DNA of 42,754 nucleotides from Candidatus Lumbricidiphila eiseniae (GTDB taxonomy: Bacteria > Actinomycetota > Actinomycetes > Actinomycetales > Microbacteriaceae), in NCBI GenBank assembly GCA_002529645.1, contig NAEP01000015.1:1-42754 (forward strand). The letters are read 5' to 3'. Positions 8,113 through 17,371 of this stretch are shown in pieces; position 1 is the stretch's first letter, and each line of letters opens with the position of its first letter. A program made the translations under genes and the position numbers. The notes beneath the pieces are model-generated. The model saw only the letters and a list, made by a program, of their open reading frames with translations, ran no database searches and was not told the origin of the DNA.

Positions 8113-9308
8113 TATGCCGCCTCTGCAAGATACGGAGCGAGCGATGCCCGGTTCACTGCGAACGACGCGATATCAATCGGGAAAGAAGCCTCCACCTCGC
8201 AATCGGTGATGCCCGCACGAAGCAGTTCAGCGGTTGCGAGCGAGAGTCCGATTCCGGCACCCTCGTGCCCGGTCGCGTGCCAGAGGCCGGGCATCCGATG
8301 ATCTTGCCCAATCACGGGCAGATGGTCTGGCATGTAGGGGCGGAAACCCCCGTAGCTGCGCATGACGCTCGCCGTCGCCAGGAACGGAAACAGTCGGATC
8401 GCCTTGGCCGCGATCTCCCGAAGGGGTGTGATCCGGAGGCTGTCATCGAAGCCGCACTGCTCCCGGCTCGACCCGATCAGCACGGTACCAGCGGCGGTGG
8501 TCTCCACGACACTCGAGGTCTGCAACCCGACATCCGCCGACTGGGTTGCGCCCACGTAGTCGCCGTCATACACCTTGTGAAACACCCGGTGCGCCATTCG
8601 GGTCGTGACGAGCACATTTCCCCGCCGCGGGCGCACGGGCAACCCCACCCCGAGCACCCGTGCCACATCGCCAGACCAGGGTCCGGCTGCATTGACGATG
8701 TGGTCGGCACGGATGTCCCCTCCGCTCGTGCTCACACCCACAAGCCGCCCCCCGGAGTCGTGCACTCCACCGGTCACCGTGACTCCGGTGCGCACCGATG
8801 CCCCCCGGCGACGGGCCGATGCGAGCAGCGCCTCGGTCGCGATAACCGGTTGGACCTGGGAGTCCTCGGGGTAGAGTACGGCGGCGGTCACGTGCGGTGT
8901 GAGTTCCGGCTCGAGCCGATGTGTCTGGTCGCGCGTGAGTTCGTGCGCATCGACTCCCGCCGATCGCTGGCGGGCGGCAAAATCGAGAAGCGGCTGTGCA
9001 CCCTCTGCTGTTGTTGCGGCGACGAGGCCACCCTTGCGCTCATACTCAAGGGGAGGAAAATCCGGGCCCAACTCGGCGATCAGATCGGCGACGGTGCGCG
9101 ACCACAGCGAGGCGGCGTACTGTGCCAGTTGCAGTTCCAGTCCGGGGCCTTTGTCAGAGACCAGAAGGTTGCCCTCGCACATAGCGGAGGTCGCCGAGGC
9201 CGTACTGCCGCGCTCGAGAACGGTGACGTTCATGGCGGCCCCGCTGAGCGCACGAGCACAGGCGGCACCGACAATGCCCGCGCCAATAATGACAACGCTG
9301 CCTGACAT
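8112..9308 (-). CDS. D-hydroxyproline dehydrogenase catalytic FAD subunit (DAO family)
   Basis: 398-residue FAD-dependent oxidoreductase of the D-amino-acid oxidase fold. GAGIVG at 9-14 binds FAD, a GGL/RGNVLV region lies mid-protein, and the C-terminal FRPYMPDHLPVIG then GHEGAGIGLS are typical of DAO/HcnC proteins. With the 2Fe-2S and BFD subunits it would form the membrane-associated D-hydroxyproline dehydrogenase that yields 1-pyrroline-4-hydroxy-2-carboxylate. The start at 9308 has a purine-rich GAGAGGGG site upstream. A perfect palindrome lies 25-36 bases before the start, so this is probably the first gene of its own transcription unit within the larger run. Confidence 0.87.
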   Translation of the reverse strand: MSGSVVIIGAGIVGAACARALSGAAMNVTVLERGSTASATSAMCEGNLLVSDKGPGLELQLAQYAASLWSRTVADLIAELGPDFPPLEYERKGGLVAATTAEGAQPLLDFAARQRSAGVDAHELTRDQTHRLEPELTPHVTAAVLYPEDSQVQPVIATEALLASARRRGASVRTGVTVTGGVHDSGGRLVGVSTSGGDIRADHIVNAAGPWSGDVARVLGVGLPVRPRRGNVLVTTRMAHRVFHKVYDGDYVGATQSADVGLQTSSVVETTAAGTVLIGSSREQCGFDDSLRITPLREIAAKAIRLFPFLATASVMRSYGGFRPYMPDHLPVIGQDHRMPGLWHATGHEGAGIGLSLATAELLRAGITDCEVEASFPIDIASFAVNRASLAPYLAEAA

Positions 9309-9332
9309 TCCACCCCTCTCAAGACTCCACGA

Positions 9333-9344
9333 GTAATATATTAC
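9333..9344. promoter_or_regulatory. Palindromic operator candidate GTAATATATTAC
   Basis: A perfect 12-base palindrome 25 bases upstream of the dehydrogenase catalytic-subunit start. It holds a -10-like TATATT, so a bound repressor would block the promoter. A near-copy (GTAATATGCTAC) lies at 17429-17440 in the other promoter of the locus. The GntR/FCD regulator next door is the obvious candidate ligand-responsive binder (inference). Confidence 0.55.
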
Positions 9345-9419
9345 ACCTCGCTACGCTTTCACAGGGGTCAACCCGCCAACCCGGCAACATCGGGTGTTGC
9401 GAACCTCACCACCACGCTC

Positions 9420-10103
9420 TCATACCCCTTCGGGCTCCCCCGCCCACCAACCAACCGCATGGCGGATGTGTCGATCCATGAGTTCCCTCGCGGCGTGCGC
9501 TTTTCCCCTCGCCAGGTGCGTGAGCAGTTCGTGATGCTCCATTGCCGAGGCATCCAGTGTCTTTGATTCCACCAGCGCAGACAGCCCCACCATCCTTGTT
9601 CGCGACCGCAGATCGGCAATCGTGTCCACCAGGATGGGGTTTCCAAGCAACCGGGTGAGCCCCAGGTGAAACTCCACATCGGCTTCCAAAAAAGACTGCA
9701 GATCACCGGTTCGCGCACCCTTGGTAATGCGATCCGCGAGCGCGGTGTAGGTCGGGAGCTCGGACGAGGGAAACCGAGTGGCAAGCTGCTGCATCGCCGG
9801 TGGCTCCAGCAACCGGCGCACCTCGACAAGCTGCTGGAGAACCTCCGGGCTGACCTCGGTTACTCGGAACCCCCTGTTTTTCACCGACTCGACAAAACCG
9901 CGCGTCTCCAGGTCAAGAATCGCCTCCCGAACCGGAGTAGCAGACACATCAAACTGCTGCGCCAGCGTGGGCACCGTGAGAAGAGTGTTCGGTGCTAGTT
10001 CACCAGAGATAATCGCCGCCGCGAGCGCCTTGCCTACGTGCGTTCTGAGACTCGGGTGAAACTGGACAGGTTTCAGGCTCGACACTGGCGCCGACGATTC
10101 CAC
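9420..10103 (-). CDS. GntR family regulator, FCD (FadR) subfamily
   Basis: 227 residues. The winged helix is at about 20-85, with the recognition segment VPTLAQQFDVSATPVREAIL and the RGFVES wing. The rest is an all-helical FCD ligand domain with the metal-binding type residues expected there (ADVEFHLGL, MEHHELL, MDRHIRHA). It most likely controls the surrounding proline/hydroxyproline genes. The start is a GTG at 10103 with AGGG seven bases before. An inverted repeat (10127-10141) lies 24 bases upstream and may be an autoregulatory site. Confidence 0.86.
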   Translation of the reverse strand: MESSAPVSSLKPVQFHPSLRTHVGKALAAAIISGELAPNTLLTVPTLAQQFDVSATPVREAILDLETRGFVESVKNRGFRVTEVSPEVLQQLVEVRRLLEPPAMQQLATRFPSSELPTYTALADRITKGARTGDLQSFLEADVEFHLGLTRLLGNPILVDTIADLRSRTRMVGLSALVESKTLDASAMEHHELLTHLARGKAHAARELMDRHIRHAVGWWAGEPEGV

Positions 10104-10126
10104 AGGTAACCCTTTCTGACTTTGCT

Positions 10127-10141
10127 GTTACACCGCGTAAC
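10127..10141. promoter_or_regulatory. Inverted repeat GTTAC-N5-GTAAC before the GntR gene
   Basis: Five-base arms separated by five bases, just upstream of the GntR start and before the stop of the Xaa-Pro aminopeptidase gene. The GTAAC arm resembles the ends of the palindromes at 9333 and 17429, but spacing and core differ, so a shared regulator is only a suggestion. Confidence 0.35.
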
Positions 10142-10148
10142 GGACAGG

Positions 10149-11603
10149 CTACCGCTGGCTCTGCATCCACTTTTCCAGACCGAGTGCATCGAGCGGAAGC
10201 GCGTCAGACAACACCGTAGAGCCCTGCTGGGTGACCAGAAGGTCATCCTCGATCCGCACTCCAATTCCTCGAAGTTCCGGCGGAACCGTCTCATCAAAAC
10301 TGTGAAAGTACAGCCCGGGTTCCACGGTAAGAACCATCCCCGGAGCAAGCTGTGCAGCCTGATAGGCCGAGTAGCTTGAGCGCGCACAGTCGTGCACATC
10401 AATGCCCAGGTGATGCCCGATCCCGCAGACCAGGTAACGGCGATGGTGCTGCCCGGTCGGCGAAAGCGCCTCGTCAACCGAGACCGGAAGCAGGTCCCAA
10501 TCAAAAAGCCCCTGCGCAATGACGGCCATCGCGGCGGCGTGGAAGTCACTGAACGCCCGCCCCGGCTGCACGGCAGCGAGCCCGGCGCGGTGGGCTTTCT
10601 CCACGAGTTCGTGCACCTGGCGCTGCGCCGCACTAAATGTCCCGGATGCCGGGAACGTGCGGGTGATATCCGCGGTGTAGTACGACCTCACCTCAACACC
10701 CATGTCGAGCAACAAGAGTTCCTCGGGCACCACCGGGCCATCACACCGCACCCAGTGCAGCGTCGGCGCGTGCCCGGCACTGCCGACAATGGTCGTGTAG
10801 CCCGGCCCATTGCCGGTCGTGCGAGCGTGACGGTCAAAACTGGCCTGCAACCACCGTTCTCCACCCGCCTCAATCGCGGTCGGAATTTCCCGGATAACGC
10901 TGCGGAATCCGTCGATTGTGGCGTCAACAGCGGCACGAAGCTGTGCGATTTCCCAGTCATCCTTGATCATTCGAAGTTCCGCGAGCACGCGGCACAGTTC
11001 CTCGGAACGGCGCAGCCCTCTCGCCGCAATGTGTGGTGAGGTAAACGTTCCCGCGCCGAGCGCATCTGCCATGGGAATTCCGTTTAACCGCTCCAGGTGC
11101 GCGACCGAGACATCCAGCGCAGCCGACCAATCGGATGCATCGGGGGCCGCCCCCACCCACAGCTCACCGCGCAGCGAATCCGCGAAAAAATCAGGGTCAC
11201 CCGGATACGCGGGTGACCGTACGTACACGGTGGCGTCGTGGCCGCCCGCGGTCGGTGTCATGACAAGAACGGCGTCCTCGGCATCGCATCCGGTAAGCCA
11301 GAAAAAATCACTGTCCGGCCGGAACTCGTAGTACGTATCATTCGCTCGCACCGGAGCTCGACCCGAGGCAACCACGATCGTGTGGCCTGGAAGTGCCGCA
11401 CTCAGTCGGGCTCGGTGAGAGGCGGCCGCGCCGGCCGCGCCGGGTTCCACCGCCGGTGCACGATCCGGGGTTCCCCAGCCCGTGCCCATGTATTCCACAA
11501 ATCCGGTCATTTCGCGGAGTTTGGGAAGACGAGGATCCGGCTCGCTCGAGGCAGGCATCGAGGAACCTCCCGACGGTGACGAAGTCTGCGGTGTGTCAGT
11601 CAT
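10149..11603 (-). CDS. pepP: Xaa-Pro aminopeptidase (M24B, PepP type)
   Basis: 484-residue cytoplasmic metallopeptidase. An aminopeptidase P N-terminal domain (creatinase-like, with ANDTYYEFRPDSDFFWLTG) is followed by the pita-bread M24 domain. All five metal ligands are seen: two Asp (LLDMGVEVRSYYTADITRTF), His in GIGHHLGIDVHD, Glu in TVEPGLYF and Glu in GVRIEDD. It removes the residue before proline in peptides, so imported X-Pro or X-Hyp peptides would be opened. The chosen start has AAGGAAAAT directly upstream; the in-frame start at 11756 runs into the permease gene. The N-terminal 35 residues are Ser/Pro-rich. Confidence 0.88.
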   Translation of the reverse strand: MTDTPQTSSPSGGSSMPASSEPDPRLPKLREMTGFVEYMGTGWGTPDRAPAVEPGAAGAAASHRARLSAALPGHTIVVASGRAPVRANDTYYEFRPDSDFFWLTGCDAEDAVLVMTPTAGGHDATVYVRSPAYPGDPDFFADSLRGELWVGAAPDASDWSAALDVSVAHLERLNGIPMADALGAGTFTSPHIAARGLRRSEELCRVLAELRMIKDDWEIAQLRAAVDATIDGFRSVIREIPTAIEAGGERWLQASFDRHARTTGNGPGYTTIVGSAGHAPTLHWVRCDGPVVPEELLLLDMGVEVRSYYTADITRTFPASGTFSAAQRQVHELVEKAHRAGLAAVQPGRAFSDFHAAAMAVIAQGLFDWDLLPVSVDEALSPTGQHHRRYLVCGIGHHLGIDVHDCARSSYSAYQAAQLAPGMVLTVEPGLYFHSFDETVPPELRGIGVRIEDDLLVTQQGSTVLSDALPLDALGLEKWMQSQR

Positions 11604-11690
11604 ATTTTCCTTCCGAGTGTGGAGTTGATCCCGACCGCGCCCCGGGCCATGAACCAGTACGCGTGTTTTCCTTCCGAGCGTGAACCCGAT
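11601..11690. repeat. Direct repeat pair, 61-base period (locus 4), carrying the pepP ribosome binding site
   Basis: TTTTCCTTCCGAGTGTG at 11605 recurs as TTTTCCTTCCGAGCGTG at 11666, exactly 61 bases on. Similarity covers about 29 bases (11601-11629 against 11662-11690). The pepP-proximal copy supplies its ribosome binding site on the minus strand. This is the only non-coding gap in the transport operon, and the period equals that of the repeat loci at 124, 854, 1054 and 37157. Confidence 0.45.
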
Positions 11691-11713
11691 GGTGGGGCGA
11701 GTCGATGGTCTGG

Positions 11714-12682
11714 TTACGAAGCTGTCCTTATGCGAGAATCTAACAGCACATAGCACAAATCGACAATGAGGTTCACGGCAACAATAAAAATTCCACCGAC
11801 GAGAACGACCCCAATAATGGTGGGGCGGTCCTGTGCCTGAACCGAAGTGACAGCCAGATTCCCGATCCCCGGAAGCCCGTAGACCTGCTCAATAACGATC
11901 GCGCCACCGAGCAAGAATCCGACATCATTGCCCAACTGAGTAACCAGCGGTGGCATCGCGCTACGGAACGCGTGTTTGTAGATGACGCGTCGCTCGGTGA
12001 GCCCCTTTGCGCGTGCGGTGCGAATATAGTCCTCACCGAGTACCTCCAGCATTTGACCGCGTGTGAGGCGGGCGTAGATTGCCGCCGTCACAAGGGCAAG
12101 CGTTGTCCACGGCAGTATCAAGTGCCACGCCCACTGGAGGGGATCCTCGGTCAACGGCACGTAGCCGCTCGGGGGAAATATCGGGAATCCAGCTCTCGTG
12201 GGAAGAAAGTACAGCAGGTACAGTGACATCATCCCGAGAACAAAGGTGGGGAAACTAATCCCCAGCAGTGCGAATGTCTGACCCGCCCGATCCCGAACGG
12301 TTCCCGGTCGACGGGCTGAGGCGATGCCAATCGGCACCCCGATCGCAAGCCACAGCACCACCCCGCCCACAACGAGCGAGAGGGTTACCGGAAGTCGATC
12401 CAGGATAATCCCGGTAACCGGGAGCTGATTACGGAAAGAAAACCCAAGATTGCCCTGCAGGAGGTTCCCGATGAAGCTCAGGTACTGTTCCCCGATCGGG
12501 CGGTTGAGTCCCAGGTTTTGTCGCACCTGTTCGAGTAACTCATTGTTCGCCTTGTCTCCGGCAATAGCACGGGCAGGATCCCCCGGAGCCAGGTAGAACA
12601 GGAGGAAAACGAACAGGCTCAGCGCGAAAAGCACGACCAGTCCAAAACCGATTCGGCTCAACAGATACCGTGACAGTTTCAT
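11714..12682 (-). CDS. dppB: Peptide ABC transporter permease, DppB type
   Basis: 322-residue membrane protein with six helices. The N-terminal helix is followed by a periplasmic-side loop with YLAPGDPARAIAG, and the ATPase-contact loop is RTARAKGLTERRVIYKHAFRSAMPP. These are DppB/OppB hallmarks. ATG 12682 overlaps the stop of the DppC gene (ATGA); a longer ORF to 12850 only reads through that gene. It forms the import channel with DppC. Confidence 0.9.
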   Translation of the reverse strand: MKLSRYLLSRIGFGLVVLFALSLFVFLLFYLAPGDPARAIAGDKANNELLEQVRQNLGLNRPIGEQYLSFIGNLLQGNLGFSFRNQLPVTGIILDRLPVTLSLVVGGVVLWLAIGVPIGIASARRPGTVRDRAGQTFALLGISFPTFVLGMMSLYLLYFLPTRAGFPIFPPSGYVPLTEDPLQWAWHLILPWTTLALVTAAIYARLTRGQMLEVLGEDYIRTARAKGLTERRVIYKHAFRSAMPPLVTQLGNDVGFLLGGAIVIEQVYGLPGIGNLAVTSVQAQDRPTIIGVVLVGGIFIVAVNLIVDLCYVLLDSRIRTAS

Positions 12683-13617
12683 CGGCCCCTCCCCATCTGC
12701 GAGCGCGGATCCAGGGCGTCCCGAAGTCCATCCCCCAAAATATTGAAAGAGAGGGTTGCCCCGAGCAGAGTAAGACCCGGGAAAATCACAAGCCACCAGG
12801 CCACCAGATACACCGAATTGTTCCCCGCTTCCGCGAGCATTCCACCCCAACTCGCGGTCGGTGGCACGACACCAAGCCCCAGGAAAGACAGTGTCGCCTC
12901 AAACACGATCGCACTGGGGATCATGAGGGTGGAATAGATGAGGATCGGCACGGCCAGGTTGGGCAGCAGGTCTCGGATCATGATCGACACGTGACTGGCC
13001 CCGAGCGAGCGAGCCGCTTCAACAAACTCTCGTTCCCGCAGGGCCAGCACCTGACCCCGGATAACCCGGCCGAGCGCTGTCCAACTAAAAAACACGATAA
13101 CAGCAACGCTCAGCGGCAAGCTCGGACCAAACACCGACACGAGCGCGATCGCACACAGCAGAAACGGCACGCTCATGACAAGGTCCATGACGCGGCTGAG
13201 GATGGTGTCTACCACTCCGCCCAGATACCCGGCAACAACCCCGACGACAACACCAATCGTCGCTGCCGCCAGCGAAGCGAGCACACCGACCATGAGCGAG
13301 ACCTGCGCCCCGTACGCGAGGCGCACAAACACGTCCCGGCCAAGCTGATCGGTTCCCAACAAGAACTGCCCGCCCGGCGCGACCGGAGTTCCCGAGGGCG
13401 AAAGTCCGGTGTCGCGGAACTGTTCATTCGGGCCGTGCCCGGTCCACGCCGCGATAAGGGGTGCGCACAGCGCAAACAGCACGAGCAGGAGGATGAACAC
13501 CGCTGCGATCATGCTTGCCGGGTCACGCCGCAGCCGTCGCAGTGTCAGACTCGTTGACCCACGCTGGACAACCGCAGCCACGGCGGCGGCCTGTTTCGGT
13601 GTTCGCACGGGGCTCAT
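12679..13617 (-). CDS. dppC: Peptide ABC transporter permease, DppC type
   Basis: 312 residues. A basic N-terminus and first helix are followed by the conserved HPLGTDQLGRDVFVRL-like sequence (here LLGTDQLGRDVFVRL) and the EAA loop EAARSLGASHVSIMIRDLLPN. It starts four bases inside the end of the fused ATPase gene. It is the second channel subunit of the peptide importer. Confidence 0.9.
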   Translation of the reverse strand: MSPVRTPKQAAAVAAVVQRGSTSLTLRRLRRDPASMIAAVFILLLVLFALCAPLIAAWTGHGPNEQFRDTGLSPSGTPVAPGGQFLLGTDQLGRDVFVRLAYGAQVSLMVGVLASLAAATIGVVVGVVAGYLGGVVDTILSRVMDLVMSVPFLLCAIALVSVFGPSLPLSVAVIVFFSWTALGRVIRGQVLALREREFVEAARSLGASHVSIMIRDLLPNLAVPILIYSTLMIPSAIVFEATLSFLGLGVVPPTASWGGMLAEAGNNSVYLVAWWLVIFPGLTLLGATLSFNILGDGLRDALDPRSQMGRGR

Positions 13618-15497
13618 GCGACATTCTCCCGAACCAGCCCCGGTCCACCCGCCACGACCGGCACGAGGGTTCGCGCAATCTCGGTCACGGGCGCAGTGTT
13701 GAAGGTCGATGCCGCGAGGAGTTTTTGAGTGAACTCTTCGCGAGGGGCACGATAAATCTGTTCGGTCGGGGCATTCTCGATAATTCGCCCGTTCTCCATC
13801 ACGGCAATTCGATCACACATGTGCCGCACCACAGACAGATCGTGTGAGATAAACAAATAGCTCAGACTGAACTCGTGCTGTAGCGAAGACAACAGGTTGA
13901 GAATCTGCGCCTGAATCGAGACATCCAGTGCCGACACCGGCTCATCGAGGATAATGACCGCTGGATTCAACGCCAAGGCACGAGAAATTCCAATGCGCTG
14001 ACGCTGTCCACCAGAAAACTGAGCCGGAAACCTGTTGTAGTGCTCGGGGTTGAGGCCCACCAACTCCATGAGGCCTTGCACCCTGCTCCGACGCTCATGA
14101 CGGCTGACCGTGCCGTGTATTCGATACGGATCACCGATGATGGATCCCACCCGGCGACGCGGGTTGAGTGACCCAAACGGGTCTTGAAAAACAAGCTGAA
14201 TGTCCCGGCGCACCGCCTTCCACTCGGCGCGACCGAGCCCACGGGTCGAACGGCCCGCGAGCGTGATGGTGCCACCGGTCGGCTCGATAAGGCCCGCGAG
14301 AATACGCGCGAGGGTGGTCTTACCGCACCCGCTTTCTCCCACCAACCCCAGCGTTTCACCCCTGTTGAGTGTGAGGTCAATGCCGTCGAGAACTCGAGCA
14401 CTCGATCGACGGCGGTTGCGGTAGACCATCTCGATTCCGGTGGCACGAATGATCGGCTCGACTGGATCGCCGGCCGGCTCCGCCGCGGGATGGCTGTTCA
14501 CCACCGCCTGGGCGGCAGTGTCGGTCAGCACCGAGGCGGCCTTCCCGCTCACGTCCAACCAGCACGCCGCCTCAGCTCCGTCACTGTACCGACGCACCGG
14601 CGGTGTCTCAGCGCACTGTTCATGCGCCTGCGGGCAGCGCGGTGTGAAGACGCATCCGGTCGTGACCTCCAGCAGGCTCGGTGGGCGCCCGCTGATGGGA
14701 ACCAGGTCGGCACCGGGGGTGTAGTTGGCCGGGGAGGAGCGCAGAAGACCCGAAGTGTAGGGATGCACCGGGGCTGCAAAGAGCGCCGCACGCGGGCCCA
14801 TCTCAAGCCGCCGCCCCGCGTACATGACCATGACCCGGTCCGCGACGCGGGAGAGCACCCCCAGGTCGTGTGTGATCATGAGGATCGTGACACCGAACTC
14901 GTCTCGCATGTTCCGAAGCAGTTCGAGGATTTGGGTTTGCACGGTGGAATCCAGTGCCGTCGTGGGTTCATCCGCGATGATGAGCTTCGGTTCGAGCACG
15001 AGCGCCATTGCGATCATGACGCGCTGTCGCATTCCACCGGAAAACTGATGCGGGTAGAACCCGAAGCGCGAGGTCGGGTCGGGAATACCCACCTTTCCGA
15101 GCATATCCACCGCCATCGTTCGGGCCTGCTCCCGCGACACCGAACGGTGAGTGTGAATAAGCTCGGTGATCTGCGCACCGATGGTGTACTGCGGGTGGAG
15201 ACTGCTCAGCGGGTCCTGAAAAACCATCGAGACGGCGGAACCGCGCAGTGAGCGCAGGTCGCGGTCGTTGAGTGCGAGCAGGTCACGCCCGTCAAACCAC
15301 GCTTCGCCGGTAACCCGAGCTCCCGGGATCAATCCCAGCAGTGCCTGTACGAGCACGCTTTTACCCGATCCGGATTCTCCCACAATGCCGAAGAACTCCC
15401 CCGGCTCGACCGCGAACGAGACATCCTGAACCGCGTGAACGGTGCCGTCTTCGCTCGGCAGGTCAACCGTGAGATGTCGAACATCGATTAGCGCCAT
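13614..15497 (-). CDS. Fused peptide ABC transporter ATPase (DppD-DppF)
   Basis: 627 residues with two complete ABC domains in one chain. The first has Walker A GESGSGKS (40-47), signature FSGGMRQR and Walker B LIIADEPTTALD. It is followed by an oligopeptide-transporter C-terminal region with a four-Cys Fe-S-like pattern (CVFTPRCPQAHEQC). The second has GESGCGKTT, FSGGQRQR and VIILDEPVSALD. Such DppD-DppF fusions are common in actinobacteria. Both sites look active. It sits between the binding protein and permeases and would power peptide import. Confidence 0.9.
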   Translation of the reverse strand: MALIDVRHLTVDLPSEDGTVHAVQDVSFAVEPGEFFGIVGESGSGKSVLVQALLGLIPGARVTGEAWFDGRDLLALNDRDLRSLRGSAVSMVFQDPLSSLHPQYTIGAQITELIHTHRSVSREQARTMAVDMLGKVGIPDPTSRFGFYPHQFSGGMRQRVMIAMALVLEPKLIIADEPTTALDSTVQTQILELLRNMRDEFGVTILMITHDLGVLSRVADRVMVMYAGRRLEMGPRAALFAAPVHPYTSGLLRSSPANYTPGADLVPISGRPPSLLEVTTGCVFTPRCPQAHEQCAETPPVRRYSDGAEAACWLDVSGKAASVLTDTAAQAVVNSHPAAEPAGDPVEPIIRATGIEMVYRNRRRSSARVLDGIDLTLNRGETLGLVGESGCGKTTLARILAGLIEPTGGTITLAGRSTRGLGRAEWKAVRRDIQLVFQDPFGSLNPRRRVGSIIGDPYRIHGTVSRHERRSRVQGLMELVGLNPEHYNRFPAQFSGGQRQRIGISRALALNPAVIILDEPVSALDVSIQAQILNLLSSLQHEFSLSYLFISHDLSVVRHMCDRIAVMENGRIIENAPTEQIYRAPREEFTQKLLAASTFNTAPVTEIARTLVPVVAGGPGLVRENVA

Positions 15498-15515
15498 TGG
15501 TTCCTCATCTGCCGG

Positions 15516-15547
15516 GTCGGGGCGGAAGCTCTCGCTCCCGCCCCGAC
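15516..15547 (-). terminator. Intercistronic stem-loop after the peptide-binding protein gene
   Basis: GTCGGGGCGG (15516-15525) pairs perfectly with CCGCCCCGAC (15538-15547) around a 12-base loop, in the 69-base gap between the binding-protein stop and the ATPase start. No T-run follows, so it is more likely a partial terminator or an mRNA-stabilising hairpin that keeps the binding protein in excess, as known for many ABC import operons. Confidence 0.6.
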
Positions 15548-15566
15548 GACTGACTCCAGAGTGTAC

Positions 15567-17345
15567 TTACCGTTTGAGCCACACGTTCGTCCAGTCACCC
15601 TGAACGCTGAGTGCGTAGGGGGTGAAGTTCTGAACGCGAGCGCTTCGGTAGAGAGTGTCCAATCTCGACGCCAGCGGGATAATCACCGCGTCAGCCATCA
15701 CTGCTTCGTCAACCTGTGCCCACAGTTTTGCCTGCTCGTCAGGGCTGGTCGAGGCCAGTGCCTGTGCCGCGAGTGCATTGGCCTTGTCGTTGTTGTAGTC
15801 GACGTAGTTGTAGCCCTGCGGAGTGCCCGTGTAGGTGAACTGCGGTTGGAACACCGACCGAGCGGCACCACCCTGCCAGTCGGGTGTCCACCCCACAGGG
15901 GCAATGTCCCACGTTCCGTTTGCCGTGTTCTCGTGGTTGGTGAGGAATTTTGAATAGTAGTCGGACGGGTTCACGGGAACCAACTGGATTGTGACCCCGG
16001 CCTTCTCAAAGGATGCCTGCAGCGTCTGTGCGATCTGCGGCTCCAGCCCCTTCGTGCGGTACGGCAGCTTGAGCGTCAGGTTTGTAACGCCCGCCTTTGC
16101 CAGCAGTTCCTTGGTCTTGGCGGGGTCACCCTTCGAGCCCGAAGTGGGGTAGAGATCAAAATCGTGGTACCCGATAACACCGGGGCCGAAGATTCCGTTC
16201 TGCACCTTGGCGTTTTGGGTGCCTCCAAAGGTTTGCACGATTGCAGCCTTGTCTACGGCGTACTCCAGCGCCTGGCGTACTTCGAGCTTCTGCAGTGCTC
16301 CGCCGTTGTTACTGGTCTTCGTGTTGATCCACAGGAACGGATCCACTCGACCGGCAGCGATAGTGGTGAGCTTCGGGTCATTTGTGGCGCGCATCTGCTC
16401 GAGTACGGCGGTGGGAATCGATGAGTTCTCGAGGCTCATATCTGCCGATCCGGCCTGCAGTTGCTGCGCGACCGCATCGGCGGTGAGTCCGAATGTGACC
16501 TCAATAGTGTCAACGTAGGCCTTGCGAAGCGGGTCGGCCTCGGCTTTCCAGGCCGGGTTGCGCTCAAGAATGAGCGATTTGTCGGCGGTGTAAGACTTGA
16601 TTCGGTACGGACCAGCCGAGAAGTAGTTTGATCGATATTCGGGTGAATCCGGCACGTACTTCAGCGCCTCCACCGGTGCTGGGGACGCGTTGTTGAGCGA
16701 CAGCATGTAGGCAAAGTCACCCGCTGGCTTAGTCAGCTTGATGGTGAGGGTCTTGTCGTTGACGGCGGTCACGCCCGAAATCGGTGTCCCCTCAACGTAG
16801 GCGGTCATTGCATCGGGAGTCGGTGCCACTTTTTCGAAACCATCGCAGAATGACTGCATACCCACGATCGCGTCGGTGAAGTATCCCAGCATGGTGCTGG
16901 CCTGCACGGGAGTGCAGAGGCGCTTGAATCCGCGGGCAAAGTCGGCGGCAACAATTTGGCGAGGGCCAGAGGGGATGTCCCACATTGCTCCCTGCCGAAT
17001 CTCAAAGGTGTACGTCAATCCCCCGTCGGTCGGTGTCGGAACGCTCGTCGCAAGGTCACCCTGCGGAACGAGCCGTTCTTTCGCGTCATCAACCGTCTTG
17101 TAGCTTATGAGCTGGCGAGAAATCGCCCGCATGATGCTCGTCGTGCCCACCATCGCTCCCAGGGCGGGATCCAGGTGGTCAACGTCGGCCTGTCCAAGAA
17201 CCTTAAGAGTTCCGCCCGGGACACCGCTTCCCGCTCCGGCGGTCGCTGTCGAAGCGGTCTTTGCGTTCGAGCACCCGACGGTGGTGAGGGTCATGGCAAC
17301 CGCAATAGTCACCGCTGCGGGCATGAGTTTCTTTCTGAGCTTCAT
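15567..17345 (-). CDS. Peptide ABC transporter substrate-binding lipoprotein (SBP_bac_5)
   Basis: 592 residues. It has a lipoprotein signal (basic MKLRKKL, hydrophobic core, lipobox ending TTVGC with Cys near 25), an S/T/A/G-rich linker, then a family 5 solute-binding fold starting GGTLKVLGQADVDHLDP. It would sit on the outer face of the membrane and capture peptides for the Dpp-like channel. The strong site CAGGAG lies five to six bases before ATG. First gene of the minus-strand locus, behind a stem-loop and a shared palindrome. The ligand is inferred from context to be proline- or hydroxyproline-containing peptides. Confidence 0.88.
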   Translation of the reverse strand: MKLRKKLMPAAVTIAVAMTLTTVGCSNAKTASTATAGAGSGVPGGTLKVLGQADVDHLDPALGAMVGTTSIMRAISRQLISYKTVDDAKERLVPQGDLATSVPTPTDGGLTYTFEIRQGAMWDIPSGPRQIVAADFARGFKRLCTPVQASTMLGYFTDAIVGMQSFCDGFEKVAPTPDAMTAYVEGTPISGVTAVNDKTLTIKLTKPAGDFAYMLSLNNASPAPVEALKYVPDSPEYRSNYFSAGPYRIKSYTADKSLILERNPAWKAEADPLRKAYVDTIEVTFGLTADAVAQQLQAGSADMSLENSSIPTAVLEQMRATNDPKLTTIAAGRVDPFLWINTKTSNNGGALQKLEVRQALEYAVDKAAIVQTFGGTQNAKVQNGIFGPGVIGYHDFDLYPTSGSKGDPAKTKELLAKAGVTNLTLKLPYRTKGLEPQIAQTLQASFEKAGVTIQLVPVNPSDYYSKFLTNHENTANGTWDIAPVGWTPDWQGGAARSVFQPQFTYTGTPQGYNYVDYNNDKANALAAQALASTSPDEQAKLWAQVDEAVMADAVIIPLASRLDTLYRSARVQNFTPYALSVQGDWTNVWLKR

Positions 17346-17371
17346 AAATACTCCTGTTCAGTACACCTGTG

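Noticed and set aside
8052-9305. 417-codon ORF opposite the dehydrogenase catalytic subunit.
   Set aside because: Shadow of a well-supported gene in GC-rich DNA; R/H/G-rich composition and no family signature.
12670-13617. 295-codon ORF opposite the DppC gene.
   Set aside because: Mirror of a permease reading frame; very hydrophilic composition typical of antisense frames.
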